A stretch of DNA of 64,000 nucleotides. It comes from Pseudomonas asplenii (GTDB lineage: Bacteria > Pseudomonadota > Gammaproteobacteria > Pseudomonadales > Pseudomonadaceae). Below, one piece after another: positions 53,376 through 63,800 of the stretch (its first letter is position 1; each line of letters opens with the position of its first letter). The stretch covers positions 186,001 through 250,000 of the forward strand of contig NZ_JSYZ01000004.1 of assembly GCF_001293465.1 (NCBI RefSeq), written 5' to 3'. A model generated the notes under the pieces. It saw nothing but the letters and a program-made list of their open reading frames with translations. It did no database searches and had not been told where the DNA came from. A program made the translations under genes and the position numbers.

Positions 53376-55208
53376 TCAGACCGACAGCAGGTCGACGGCA
53401 TGCTGGCCGGCCTGGGCGGGCCTGGCACGATTGGCGTCATGGCTCTGCCCCTCACCGTGCATTTCCGCCAGGCGGGTGATGAACTCGTCGACGAACACCC
53501 GCATGTCGGCACTGACTTCCTTGTTGCGGGTGATCAGCCGGTTGTAGCCGAACAGCGCCGGGATCGCGACGAACAGGCCCATGGCGGTGGCCAGCAGGGC
53601 TGCGGCCATGCCCGGAGCGATGGCGTTGATGTTCACGTCACCGGCCATGGCCGTGCCGAGGAACACCACCATGATCCCCAGCACCGTACCGAGCAGGCCG
53701 ATGTACGGGCCGCCGGCGATGGCGTTGGACAGTGTCGAGAGTTTCGAACCCAGTTGCTGGTTCTCCCGGGTGCGCACACCGTCCATGGAGCAGCGGATGG
53801 CCTCGATGGTGGCCGCCGAAACCGACGAGGTATCCGCGCCCTGGGCGCGACGGGTGCGAATCTCCTTGACCGCCACCAGATACAGGCGCCACAGCGAGGA
53901 ATGCTCCAGGCGGCGGGCCAGGTCCTGGTCGTCGGCGAACATTTCCAGGCGCGTACCGACCTGGGCGAACTGCTCGCGGAACGCCTCGTTGGCGCGGCTG
54001 ACACGGCTCAGGGCGCGGTTCTTGCGGACCATGATGACCCACGACTGCAGCATCATCAGCACCAGGATGGCGATGATCACCCAGGCATCCGCCGGCACCG
54101 ACTTGAGCAGGAAGCCCAGGCTGCCGAAGCCGAAACCGGACTGTTCCTCATCGGCGCCATAGGCCACCAGCTTCGACTCGGCGCCTTGCGCGCCGGCATC
54201 GGCCAGCAGCACGGCGGCCGGCCGCACGACCTTGGACAAACGCAGCTCATCGATGGCGCCATGGAAGCCGGCGAAGGGGCTCGCTGCTGCCGCGGGGTCG
54301 GCAGCCGGCAGGTCGCCGCCCAGGGCGATCGGCGAATTGAACGCCGAGACTTCCTGGGCCAGGCTGGCACTCTCACGGCCGTTGACGAACAGCGAGACCT
54401 TGCTGCCCTGGGCGGTCAGCGCCAGGTGCTGCCACTGGCCAGGGTTGAGCGGCTGGGTCGATACCGCGCGCTGGCCGTTGACCTCCACGAAGGGCGTACC
54501 CTGGCTGACCCCCAGCAGCAAGGCATGGCCACCTTCGCGCCGGGCCATCAGCAACTGCTCGCCCGAAGCCTGGTCCAGACGCACCCAGGCGCTCAGGGTG
54601 AAGGCCCCCCCGGCGTTGTATTGCAGCGACGGACTGGCCGGCAACAGCAGCGGCTGGCCACTGAACTGCAAGGCCGCGCCGATCACCCCGTCGATACGGC
54701 TGCCGGTGGCGTTCTGCGCGTGGTTGGAGAAGGCCGTGGCATCCTTCGCCGGCGTCCCCGGCGCGCCATCGAAGTGATAGACCGCGGTGTAGTTCGGCTC
54801 GAAGGCCAGTTGCCCATTGCTGGTGGCCGGGGCCTTCGGGTTGCCGTAATACATCCAGATGTCCTGGCGCTGGCCGCCTTCGACCTTGGGCACATCGACC
54901 CAGATCAGCGCCATGCCCATCAGCGGGTCGAAGCTTTCGATCTGGTAATTGAGCACGGTCTTGTCGTCGGCCGCGATGAAGCGCAGGTCCGAACCGTCTT
55001 CCTTGACCCCGTCGAAGGTGAAGTTACCGGTGTGCAGGCGTACCAGCAGGCTGGTACGGCCCAGGGCCTCGCTGATGGCCGCGCCCTGGGGCGTGGTGTC
55101 GACGCTGATCTGCTTGCGGTAATGCCAGTCGTCCTGCCACCAGGCCTGGGCAGTGGCCGGGAGCACGAAGCCCAGGCAGATCAACAGGGACACGATTAAG
55201 CGTGACAT
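53376..55208 (-). CDS. exbB2: DUF2341-LamG-ExbB/TolQ fusion protein
   Basis: Unusual fusion of 610 residues. A signal peptide (LIVSLLICLGFVLPATAQA) leads a periplasmic DUF2341-type domain (about 22-125, WWQDDWHYRKQISVDTTPQG to DIWMYYGNPKAP). A LamG/concanavalin-like lectin domain follows (about 135-325, AVYHFDG, GAFTLSAWVRLDQASGEQLLMARR, NGRESASLAQEVSAFNSPIALGG). Then come three membrane segments of an ExbB/TolQ/MotA module (about 375-394, 500-520 and 533-555), with AGGPYIGLLGTVLGIMVVFLGTAM and APGMAAALLATAMGLFVAIPALFGYN. So a carbohydrate-binding-like head sits in the periplasm on a proton-channel subunit. Start at 55208 by signal peptide; it is followed 15 bases later by exbD. Confidence 0.92.
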   Translation of the reverse strand: MSRLIVSLLICLGFVLPATAQAWWQDDWHYRKQISVDTTPQGAAISEALGRTSLLVRLHTGNFTFDGVKEDGSDLRFIAADDKTVLNYQIESFDPLMGMALIWVDVPKVEGGQRQDIWMYYGNPKAPATSNGQLAFEPNYTAVYHFDGAPGTPAKDATAFSNHAQNATGSRIDGVIGAALQFSGQPLLLPASPSLQYNAGGAFTLSAWVRLDQASGEQLLMARREGGHALLLGVSQGTPFVEVNGQRAVSTQPLNPGQWQHLALTAQGSKVSLFVNGRESASLAQEVSAFNSPIALGGDLPAADPAAAASPFAGFHGAIDELRLSKVVRPAAVLLADAGAQGAESKLVAYGADEEQSGFGFGSLGFLLKSVPADAWVIIAILVLMMLQSWVIMVRKNRALSRVSRANEAFREQFAQVGTRLEMFADDQDLARRLEHSSLWRLYLVAVKEIRTRRAQGADTSSVSAATIEAIRCSMDGVRTRENQQLGSKLSTLSNAIAGGPYIGLLGTVLGIMVVFLGTAMAGDVNINAIAPGMAAALLATAMGLFVAIPALFGYNRLITRNKEVSADMRVFVDEFITRLAEMHGEGQSHDANRARPAQAGQHAVDLLSV

Positions 55209-55233
55209 GCGGTGGTTCTCCGTCAGTAAAGGG

Positions 55234-56850
55234 TCAGAAAGTCGCCTGCACACTGAAGTGCAGGCGTGAGTCGTATTTGCGGGTGTTCGGGCCGTCGAGC
55301 AGCGGGTAGCCCCAATCCAGGCTGCCGGACAGCCATTTGCTCAGGCTGGCGCGTGTCCCCAGGCCGACACTGGCCAGGCTGTATTCGTCTTCCTGCTCGG
55401 GCAGGGCCTTTTCCAGGGTCAGCCGCGCGCCTTCGGCGAAGGCGTAGAAACGCCATTCCTTGACGTAGCTGCCGACAAACCTGGCCAGCGATGGCGTGCG
55501 CAGTTCCTGGGAGAACAGCATCCCGCTGTCACCCGAGCGCTCGGCCGCCAGGTAGCCACGCACCGAAGTGGCGCCCCCGGCGGAAAACTGTTCGTTGGAC
55601 ACCAGCGGGCCGGACGCCAGCTGGAAGGCTGCCTTGGACGCCGACTGCCAGTCGCGGGTGAAGGTGTAGGTGTAATTCAGGTCGCCCTTGAGCACGGTGA
55701 AGCTGGGGCTGGCACGGTAGCGCTTGTAGTCGAACTCGTCGGAATCGCTGCCATAGCCGAAGAAGCTGCGGGTCGCCGCCACCAGGTTCAGGCCCAGGCC
55801 GAGCTGGGCGCTTTCGGTATAGCGGTAGCCGTTGTAGCCAAAGGTCAGCGGGGCGTACTTGAGCGGAATCTGGTCGCTGCTGCTGCCGAACTTCAGCTCT
55901 TCCTCGAAATCCTTGAAGTCCACGCCGATGGAGAACGAGTTGGCCCAGGCCCCGCTGGAAGGCAAGGTGTAGATACCCGAGACGCCATAGGAATGGCCCT
56001 TGCCCAGTACGTTGCTGCCGCCGATGGTGGCGACATTGCTGTCGGACTGGTAACCGGAGAACTGCAGGGTCCAGCGCTCGCTCAGCGGTGCGCTGTAGGA
56101 ACCGGACCAGACCTTGGCGTTGCTCTGGTCCTCGGGGGCGGTGAAGTAGGTCAGCGAGACGCTGTGCCCCAGTTGCCAGAGGTTGTCGTAACCCAGGGAG
56201 GCGACTGCTCGCAGCTCCTTGGTGTCGGCACTGTAGTCGTTGTTCAGCCCAAGGCTGGCGTGCCACGGATTCTGGTCCTCGACCTGCAGGTCAACGTCCA
56301 TGGTCCCGGGCCGTTGGCCTTCGCGCACCAGCGGCATGACCTGGCGACCGGCACCCTTGTTGAGCGCCGCCAACTCGCTCTGGACCTTGGCAAAATCCGG
56401 TACCTCGCCCTCTTTCAGGGCCGGCACGTCTTCGCGGATCTCCACCGGCGAATAGTGTTTGGCACCCACCACGCGCACCCGGCCAACCTTGGTTTCGCTG
56501 ACCTGCAGGAAGACGATGCCACCCTCGACCTTTTGCTCGGGCAGTTCGACGAACACCGACTGATACCCCTTGGCCTGGTAGACCTTCTGCAGGGCATCGC
56601 GGGCGCCTTCGATATCGGCCAGGGCCTTCTGCGGACCGAGGAACGGGTAGACCGCTTCCTCGATATCCCGGGCCTGCAACACGGTGTTGCCGCGCACGAC
56701 GTACTCGTTGACGTCCACCAGACGGGCCACCGGAGCCTCCTCGGCGACCGATGGCCCGGCCAGCAGGGCCAGCACCAGGCCCGCGCCGGCCGGCCAGGCG
56801 CGTCGTGCCCCTGTCGGTCGCGCCGTCTCTTTGAAGAACAGATGCTCCAC
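55234..56850 (-). CDS. pdtB: PdtB, TpsB-family outer-membrane transporter
   Basis: Two-partner secretion transporter of 538 residues in the Omp85/ShlB/FhaC family that exports the TpsA protein. After the signal region (AGAGLVLALLAGPSVA) come two POTRA-like domains (VDVNEYVVRGNTVLQARDIEEAV, LQKVYQAKGYQSVFVELPEQKVEGGIVFLQV and RVRVVGAKHYSPVEIREDVPALKEG). A 16-strand-type barrel follows, with the family VRGY motif in GGATSVRGYLAAERSGDSGM and a final Phe (SVQATF). The GTG at 56850 was chosen since AAGGGGG lies 6 bases upstream; a longer frame from 56928 overlaps phdA. It matches PA0692. Confidence 0.92.
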   Translation of the reverse strand: MEHLFFKETARPTGARRAWPAGAGLVLALLAGPSVAEEAPVARLVDVNEYVVRGNTVLQARDIEEAVYPFLGPQKALADIEGARDALQKVYQAKGYQSVFVELPEQKVEGGIVFLQVSETKVGRVRVVGAKHYSPVEIREDVPALKEGEVPDFAKVQSELAALNKGAGRQVMPLVREGQRPGTMDVDLQVEDQNPWHASLGLNNDYSADTKELRAVASLGYDNLWQLGHSVSLTYFTAPEDQSNAKVWSGSYSAPLSERWTLQFSGYQSDSNVATIGGSNVLGKGHSYGVSGIYTLPSSGAWANSFSIGVDFKDFEEELKFGSSSDQIPLKYAPLTFGYNGYRYTESAQLGLGLNLVAATRSFFGYGSDSDEFDYKRYRASPSFTVLKGDLNYTYTFTRDWQSASKAAFQLASGPLVSNEQFSAGGATSVRGYLAAERSGDSGMLFSQELRTPSLARFVGSYVKEWRFYAFAEGARLTLEKALPEQEDEYSLASVGLGTRASLSKWLSGSLDWGYPLLDGPNTRKYDSRLHFSVQATF

Positions 56851-56924
56851 ACCGCCCCCTTGATTCAAGAAATGGCCCCGAGCGTTGTCGAGGCCGCATG
56901 GCCGGGGCTGTCGCCCCTGGCGCC

Positions 56925-57539
56925 TCATTGGTTGTTCGTGATCGCCAGCGATGGATGCCGTGCCAGCCAGGTGTGCAACAAGGCGAAGTTCAGCGAGAAC
57001 TCCGGCATCTGCAGCAGGGCGCCACAGAACAGTTCACCGACGATTTTCTGGATCAGCAGCACGGCCTGCGGGTTGTCCAGCAGCGTGGCGATGTCCTTGC
57101 TCAGGACGTTGAAGCTCCAGACCTTCTGGTTCAGGTCCAGGCCGACGAACCAGCGGAACAGCAGGTTGTAGTTGAGCTGCTCGTACAACTGCTGTTCGCC
57201 GGGCACCGAATACAGCAGTTGCAGCAGAAGGATGTGCATCACCGTCTGCGGGGCGATCAGCATCTTCGCGTTGGCCCCCGCCGCCAGCAGGACGTCGCGA
57301 TGCTCGTCGAGCAGGTCGTCGATCTGTGGCCGCAGCAGCACCAGCGAGTGACCGGGCGGGATGTAGCTGGAGACCTCCTTCAAGGCGCCCTGCCAATCTT
57401 CCTGGGACACGATCCAGACCCACGGTGCACCGTAGCGATAGACCGACACCGGCTTCTTGCGCGCCGCCTCGACGATCTTCGACAGGCGCTGGTCCAGCTC
57501 CTGCATGCCCACTTTCGAGTAGCGTTCCATAGTCCCCAT
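56925..57539 (-). CDS. phdA: PhdA: Phd/YefM-like N-terminus fused to IS5-type transposase N-terminal domain
   Basis: Protein of 204 residues with two parts. Residues 5-50 (ERYSKVGMQELDQRLSKIVEAARKKPVSVYRYGAPWVWIVSQEDW) follow the Phd/YefM antitoxin pattern. Residues about 70-170 hold the DUF772/InsH N-terminal pattern of IS5/IS1182-type transposases (LLLQLLYSVPGEQQLYEQLN, YNLLFRWFVGLDLNQKVW, FNVLSKDIATLL). The DDE catalytic domain is absent, so it cannot transpose and is probably a domesticated DNA-binding or regulatory protein. The homologous position in P. aeruginosa, PA0691 (PhdA, prevent-host-death protein), is reported to affect lysis and DNA release in biofilms. GGAG lies 8 bases before the ATG. 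Confidence 0.88.
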   Translation of the reverse strand: MGTMERYSKVGMQELDQRLSKIVEAARKKPVSVYRYGAPWVWIVSQEDWQGALKEVSSYIPPGHSLVLLRPQIDDLLDEHRDVLLAAGANAKMLIAPQTVMHILLLQLLYSVPGEQQLYEQLNYNLLFRWFVGLDLNQKVWSFNVLSKDIATLLDNPQAVLLIQKIVGELFCGALLQMPEFSLNFALLHTWLARHPSLAITNNQ

Positions 57540-57640
57540 ACCCTCCCCTCCAGCGTTCCCTGCAACCTTGGAAAACGGGGCCTGACGCCTCCGTGCCCGT
57601 TCTACATATCCAAGACGGGGCTGGCCTTGTGCTACCGAAC

Positions 57641-57655
57641 TTTTGTCACAAAAGC
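57641..57655. promoter_or_regulatory. Perfect palindrome upstream of phdA
   Basis: CTTTTGT-C-ACAAAAG is an exact 7-1-7 palindrome about 102 bases before the phdA start, downstream of the pdtA terminator and so in the likely phdA promoter region. Phd/YefM proteins autoregulate through short palindromes, so PhdA itself is one candidate; a global regulator is another. Confidence 0.5.
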
Positions 57656-57762
57656 TTCATTCCTGGCGCTTTCCGGCCAGCAAGTGCGGCCTGAAAAATC
57701 CATGCCCGTAGGCGCCGGTGGGGCCCATGGAAGTGGGATTGCCCGCCACAGGACGGCCGGGC

Positions 57763-57788
57763 AAAAAAAGGCGGCCATCAAGGCCGCC
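57763..57788 (-). terminator. Intrinsic terminator after pdtA
   Basis: On the minus strand, GGCGGCC-TTGAT-GGCCGCC is followed by seven T. It lies 22 bases past the pdtA stop, so pdtA transcripts should end here and phdA-pdtB and later genes need read-through or their own promoter. The rest of the 57540-57810 gap shows no gene. Confidence 0.92.
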
Positions 57789-57810
57789 AGAGAGGAGAAA
57801 GAACCCGCGT

Positions 57811-60800
57811 TTACAAGGTCAGGTTGCCCCGTTCCTCTTCGGTCAGGCGTAGCCTGGCCTGCTCGCTCAAGGGGCCCGCACCGAGGACCTGGACCGGGCT
57901 GTCGGGGTTATAGGCTGGCGTGTGGCTGGCACTGTCGCGACTCGGGGTCACCGGTTCGCTGCCGAAACCGAGCACCTCGACGGTGAAGACCGACGGCCGA
58001 TCCTGCTTCGCTGCCTGTTGCTGCTGCCGCGCGGCGTCTTCGGCCGCCTGGGAGGCCGCAGCGCCGGCGGAGCTGGCGGCGGTCATGGCCCCGGTGTTGA
58101 TCGACGCGGTCATCGGCACCCCCGAGGACTTGCCCTGGGTCTGGATGTTGGCCGCGTTGACCACCTGCAAGGCCGCGATGTTGACGTTGCCCGACACCCG
58201 AATTCCCGCCTCGCCGGCATCGATGGTGCCCAGCGGCGCGATCAGGTCGATGTCGCCCGGCGCGATCTCCGGAATCGGGTTGAGCGTCGCGATCCCCGCC
58301 CCGGTGCTCGGTACCGAGGGCGACAGGGTGACATTGCCCCAGTTGTCGTAGACCCGCTTGGGCGGCGTATAGACCACGGTGGTCTTCGAACCGCGGCCGG
58401 CGTTGATGTCGCCGGCCGCCGACCAGGCCATGATCGAACCGCCGAAGGTGGTCATGATCCGGCTCTGCCCCAGCAGGATGCTGTCCAGGGAATAGAGCTG
58501 GATATCGCCGGCACCCTGGGTGATCACGCCGGCCGTGGACGGTGGCGCCACGCCCTCGATACCGAATACCTGGCCACCGCCCGGCGTGAGCATCTGGATG
58601 TTGCCACCGAAGTCGGTGTGTACCCCGGCGCCACCGAACAAGGTGATGTCGCCCTGGTAGGTGATCGGGTTGCCCGCCACGTCGGTCTGCGGGAAGAGCA
58701 AGGCGATGGCCTCGCGACCGCGCAGGTAGCTGCCCTGGCGTGGTCCGCCAACCTGGTTGTACTCGCGTCCCGCCGCTTTCAGCTCGGCGAAGTAGACCTC
58801 GCGGGCGAAGATCCGCTGTTGCTCGGGCGACAGGGCCGCGTAGTCGGCACGCGCCTGATCGGCAGTGCCACTGAAGCCGTACCGCTCGGCCAGCCAGGCG
58901 ACCAGTTCGGTCTCGTAGGTCTTGGCCACCTTGCCGCCGCTCAACGACTGGCCGGCCTGTGCCAGGTTCTCCGGGTTCAGGTAGGTCTGGACGAAACGCA
59001 GGTAGTCCGCGCCATTCGTGCCGAAGCCGGCCTGCATGACGATGCTGGCACCCGGGCGGCTGTCGCCGGGGACCACGGCACCGATGCTGGTGATGCTGGC
59101 CTTGTCTTCCATCAGGATATTGCGTCCTGCCGTCAGCTCCAGGGTACCGGGACCGGCCACCGTGAAGTTGCTGTAGAGAATGTCGCGGCCGGCGGAAACG
59201 ATGGAAACGTCGTTCGGGTCGTTGTGCACGAACAGGTTGCCCGTGCTGGTGTATTTGTTGATATCGGTCATGCCCGAATCACTGCTGCCCAGTGCGGTAC
59301 CGCTGCTGACGATATCGCGACCAGCCATCATCCAGACCGGGCCGGCGCCTTCGTACCAAGTCTGGCCAAAGCGTGGAGTGCCAGTCCCCTGGAAGCTGAT
59401 GATTCGGCCGCTGGTGACGCCCAGCAGGTCGCCGTTGAGCGCGTAGAAGCGCGAAGGGAGACGGCTGGCGGCAATGGTGTCGGAGGCGGTGGCGGAGCCA
59501 AAGGCGAACAGGGGCAATACCGCCGGTACCTGGGCCGTGTTGCCATCCGTCGACAGGTTGTTGCCGTTGGTCACCATACTGCCGTTGATCAAGCCCGCGA
59601 ATGCCGGACGCCAGGGGGTCGCCATCGTTTCAGCGGCCGCGCCGGAACGACTGACGCTGAACCCACTGGCGTAAATGGAGTCGCCGGCCAGGAACTGCAG
59701 TTCGCCGGTCACCGAAGGTGCCAACAGTAACGGTGCCTTGTATTCGGGGTCTCTCAATTGGCTGGTGGCAGCCTTGCCATAGTAGAAACTGCCGCTGGCC
59801 GCGACCGCCCGCAGGATGGAGGGGTAGACCACCGCCGCATCGGTGACGGTACCCAGGGTATAGGGGGTGAGGTTGCCACCGGCCGAGAACAGATCGATCG
59901 CCGTATGCCCGGTCCACAGGGTGAACCAGCTCTGGCCCGCACCATTGACGCCGCCGCTGACAAAAGGCGTGGCGTTCATCAGGGCGACCCTACCCGGATC
60001 CTGCACGTTCTGTACGACCAGATCGCCCAGCGTAGACAGATTGAACGTGGCATCCCCCGGAACCAGCGTCATGCCGCCGGCCGAGAGGGCGCGAGTGGCG
60101 ATCGTCGGATCATAGGCCCTGACCTCGCCAGGTGCCTGGTCCGTGGCCTGGTTGCCGTAGTGCAAGGCCACGCTGCCCATCGATGCGCCATCGAGTTGCA
60201 CATGCCCGCGCAGGTCGACCAGCAAACCGTTCTGCTGTCCCTGGGTGAGATCACTGGCCGGGTTCAGCGCGCCCCCTACCCGCAGGTTCAGATCGCCACC
60301 GCCGGTCATCTGCACGCTGCCATCGGCCGCTACCCGCCCTGTGCTGCCAACGGCAAGCACCAGGCCCTGGCTGCGCGGGTTGATCGACGTTGCAAACGCC
60401 GCCCCGGACAGGGGGGCCAGGATGCCCGCATCCCCCGCCACCTGGACATCGACATTACCGCCGCCCAGGGTGCCGAACCCGGTGAAACCGACCATCTGGT
60501 CGGCGCCACTGCCGCCCAGTGCGGCAGTGTTGGTGTAGGTGCCGAAGTTGATCCACCAGGCGGTTGGCTGTGCCTGTCCCCCTGTGTCGACGCTGCCGCT
60601 GCCCTGGCGCCAGAGCCAGTTGCCGACACCGGCGGTGTCATGGCCCAGGTCCGCCGAGTTGGGCCGTCCCAGGCCAGTCGAGACACGGTCCATGATATTG
60701 CCGGTGAGATCGCCGCCCACCTTGAGGGTCAGGTTGCCACCGGCGTCCGGGTACCAGGCACGGTAAACGCTGGTGGCACTGCCATTGACCAGCTCCTCGT

Positions 60801-63800
60801 AGCCACCGAAGGCATCGCCAAGGACTGTTCCGCCGGTCCCCCGCGCCCGGGCCTGGTTGTAGGGATCATTGGCGGAGGTGGCTGTCGATGAGTTGCCGGC
60901 AGTATAGACGCCGTAGAGCGAGTCCATCTTCAGATCGCCACCGGCCAGCAATTCAAGGTCTGCCGTACCGGTACGAACCACGCTGAAGCGCTGGCTACCG
61001 GCAACCAACTGAGACTGACCGACCGCCTTGCAGAACGTCGGGTTGTCGGTACATAGCTCAGGGTAACCAATGGCATCGAAATCGATGGGTTGGCCAACCA
61101 GGCTGGTATCGCCGGCCCAGTTCAGCGACCCCTCCTCGGTCCAGACATAGCTGGTGGCTGCCTTGCAGAACGTCGGGTTGTCGGTGCACAGATCCGGGTA
61201 GCCAATGGCATCGAAGTCGATGGGTTGGCCGACCAGGCTGGTATCGCCGGCCCAGTTCAGCGAACCTTCTTCGGTCCAGACATAGCCACCCGGCTTGGCC
61301 TTGCCGAACATGCCGTAATGGGTATCCGCCAGATGCAGGTCACCGCTGACAGGGTACGGCTGGACGATACGGCTGTCGGCCGCTTCGGTGTCGGCTCCCG
61401 CCAACAGGCGCAGCGACCAGGACTGCGAACCTTCAGCCAGCATCGGCGCAACGGCCCAGATCTGCCCCTGGCGGCCGGCAACCTCAGGACGCAACTGGAT
61501 GGACTCCACGCCCGCCAGCAGTTTTACATCGGTACCCGAAGGAATCAGAGCACCCCGGGACAGAACCTGGTTCCCATTCAGGACCACGGTCTGCGTCGTA
61601 CCGGCAACGCCCGGCAACGGCACGCCCCTGGGCCAGGTCAGGGCCTTGAAGTTGGCCGCCACCGGAAGCAGGCTGCCGGCATCCAACTGGGTGCCCGCCG
61701 CCAGGGTCTGGGACTGACTCAACAACGTACCGGCGGCAAATAGAATATTGCCGGAGGCGTCGCGTACCGCTGCCGCCAACACGGTCCCCGCCGGCAGCGA
61801 CAGCGCCTGGTCGAGTGTCGCCGATACCGGCAGGCGGGTTCCAGGCGCCAGTTGCAAGCCCTTTATCGGCAAGTCGTAGTTGAGAGTGACGCCGCCGGGG
61901 AAGGTCGTGCCATCGGCCAACGTCACCCCGGCCCCCGGTACCACGGTATCGCCACCATTGATGTCGATCCCTGGCAGCAAGATCCAGCCCTTGTCGTCCT
62001 GGGTCGCCGGCGGTGGCGCGAACCCGTCGCTGATACTGCCGTAGATATTCAGGTCGCCACCGGCCCGCAAGGTCAGGCTGCCGACTTCGCCGGAACCGTA
62101 GACCCCGGTCTTCCGGGTGTTCGGGTTCACACTGGCATAACGATAACCCGACAGATCGATATCGCCTTGCACCACCAGGTCGCCGTCCGGCGTCGCGCTG
62201 ACAATCTCCACGCCGGGACGCAGATGGAAGGCATCGGCATAGGTGGCGTTGTTCAAGCCCGCCAGCTTGCCTTGCATCAGGCTGGCATTGGCCAGGGCAG
62301 CATTGATGAACGCGGTACTCTGCAAATGCTTGGCGTCCAGGTAGGCCTGGTCGATGATCTGGTAGGGACGGCCGCTGGCCGCCGGATCGGTGCCGTAGGC
62401 CGCATCGTCATAGCGCCAGGTCCCGTTGACGGCGATCGAACGCGCCCCCTGGATGGTCAGCGGACCGCTGGCATCGATGGCAATGTCGCCGCCAGTGGTG
62501 CCGCCCAGGCGCGGAGCATTCAGTTCCAGGGTACCGCGGGCCCGACCATCGTTCTGTCCCGGCAGATTGCCCAGCGCCCCATCGGTGCCGTGGCGCAGGT
62601 CGATGCGTGCACCGCTGCCCAGGGTCAACTGACCATTGCCCGAGTTGAGTTCGACGATCGCCCGGTTCGGCGAATCGATGATCTTGCCGTAGCTGTCGAC
62701 CCGCAGGCGCGTACCATGGGCATCGAGTACGGCGCTGCCGTCCAGGGTCAGGCCGTTTTTCGCCGACAGGCGAATACTGCCCACCCGCTCGCCGCTCGCA
62801 TCGACGGTGCCGCTCACCCGCAGGCTGCCGTTGTCGATGGAGACGGTCACGTCACCGGCCTTGAGGCCCTCGCCAATGGTCAGGTCGCCCTGCTTGAACT
62901 GGAAGCTGCGCGAACCGGTAACCTGCCCCTCGTTCAGCCGCTGGTTGAGGGCGGCGAACTGTTCATCGAGCGTTCCCGTCGCTCCCAGCCGTTGGGCCTG
63001 GATCTCAACGCCCCCCGCCGTGTACGGCATCAGGGTGCCGCCCGCATCGTAATAACCGCTGCTGGAGCCGAGAATACGCCCCTGCAGGTCAACGATACCG
63101 GCCGCTGCATCCAGCGCCACGGCGCTCAAGGTCCCGGCCTGGTTGTACCTGGCCGACAGGTCGATACGCGAGCCCGCCGCCTGGTGGATATTACCGTTGC
63201 GGCTCTCCAGCCTGACGCTGCCGCCCCAGCCGTACTTGGTCACGTCGTTGAAGACAATGGCCCGCCCGGCCACATCGAGCCGGGCATCATCGGTGAGCAG
63301 CACGTCACCGGTCGCCCCCAGAGTGACCTTGCCGCTGGGCAGGACCACGGCGCTGGCCAGTCGGATACTGCTGCCCTGCAGGGCCAGTTCGGCGCCCTGC
63401 CCGTTCACCTCACCCACAGCGGCGCCCGACGACGAAACGTCAATCGTGCCGCCAGCGGTGATGCGGTTCACCGAGCCAGCCTCACCGGTCATCAGCGGTG
63501 TCAGGACGTTCAGGTTGCCGCCGCTGTACTGGAAGCCCTTGCCGGCCTCGTAGGCACCCTGGCTCCGGTAGACCGAGAGGCTGCCCTTGTGGTTGGCGGT
63601 GATGCGTTCGCTGGCGTTGAGATTGACGTTGGCGAAACCAAGCACCAGGCGATCGAAGCTCTTGACCGTATTGGGCTGGGCGAAGTCGCCATAACCGAAC
63701 TCGATGCGTTGGGCCTTGATATCCAGGCGCCCGCTGCCGGTTCCCGCGCCACCAGCGATCACCGAACCGGCCGGCTTGTCCGAGCCCAGCCAGATCAGGT

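Noticed and set aside
53214..55199. A 661-codon plus-strand frame opposite the ExbB fusion
   Set aside because: Low-complexity antisense translation; the minus strand shows a signal peptide, ExbB helices and operon spacing.
56925..57539. Remnant of a mobile insertion sequence
   Set aside because: Although part of the protein resembles a transposase N-terminus, there are no terminal inverted repeats or target duplications, the gene has a good ribosome site, and it has a fixed place in a conserved operon; domestication is more likely than a dead IS.
57644..57665. Pho box for PhoB control of phdA
   Set aside because: Only 5/7 and 4/7 matches to the CTGTCAT half-sites, in the orientation opposite to the gene; the palindrome itself explains the sequence better. 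A Pho box for the cluster would be expected before pdtA, outside the window.
57922..59730. A 602-codon plus-strand frame opposite pdtA
   Set aside because: Antisense shadow without motifs, and no ribosome site at its start.
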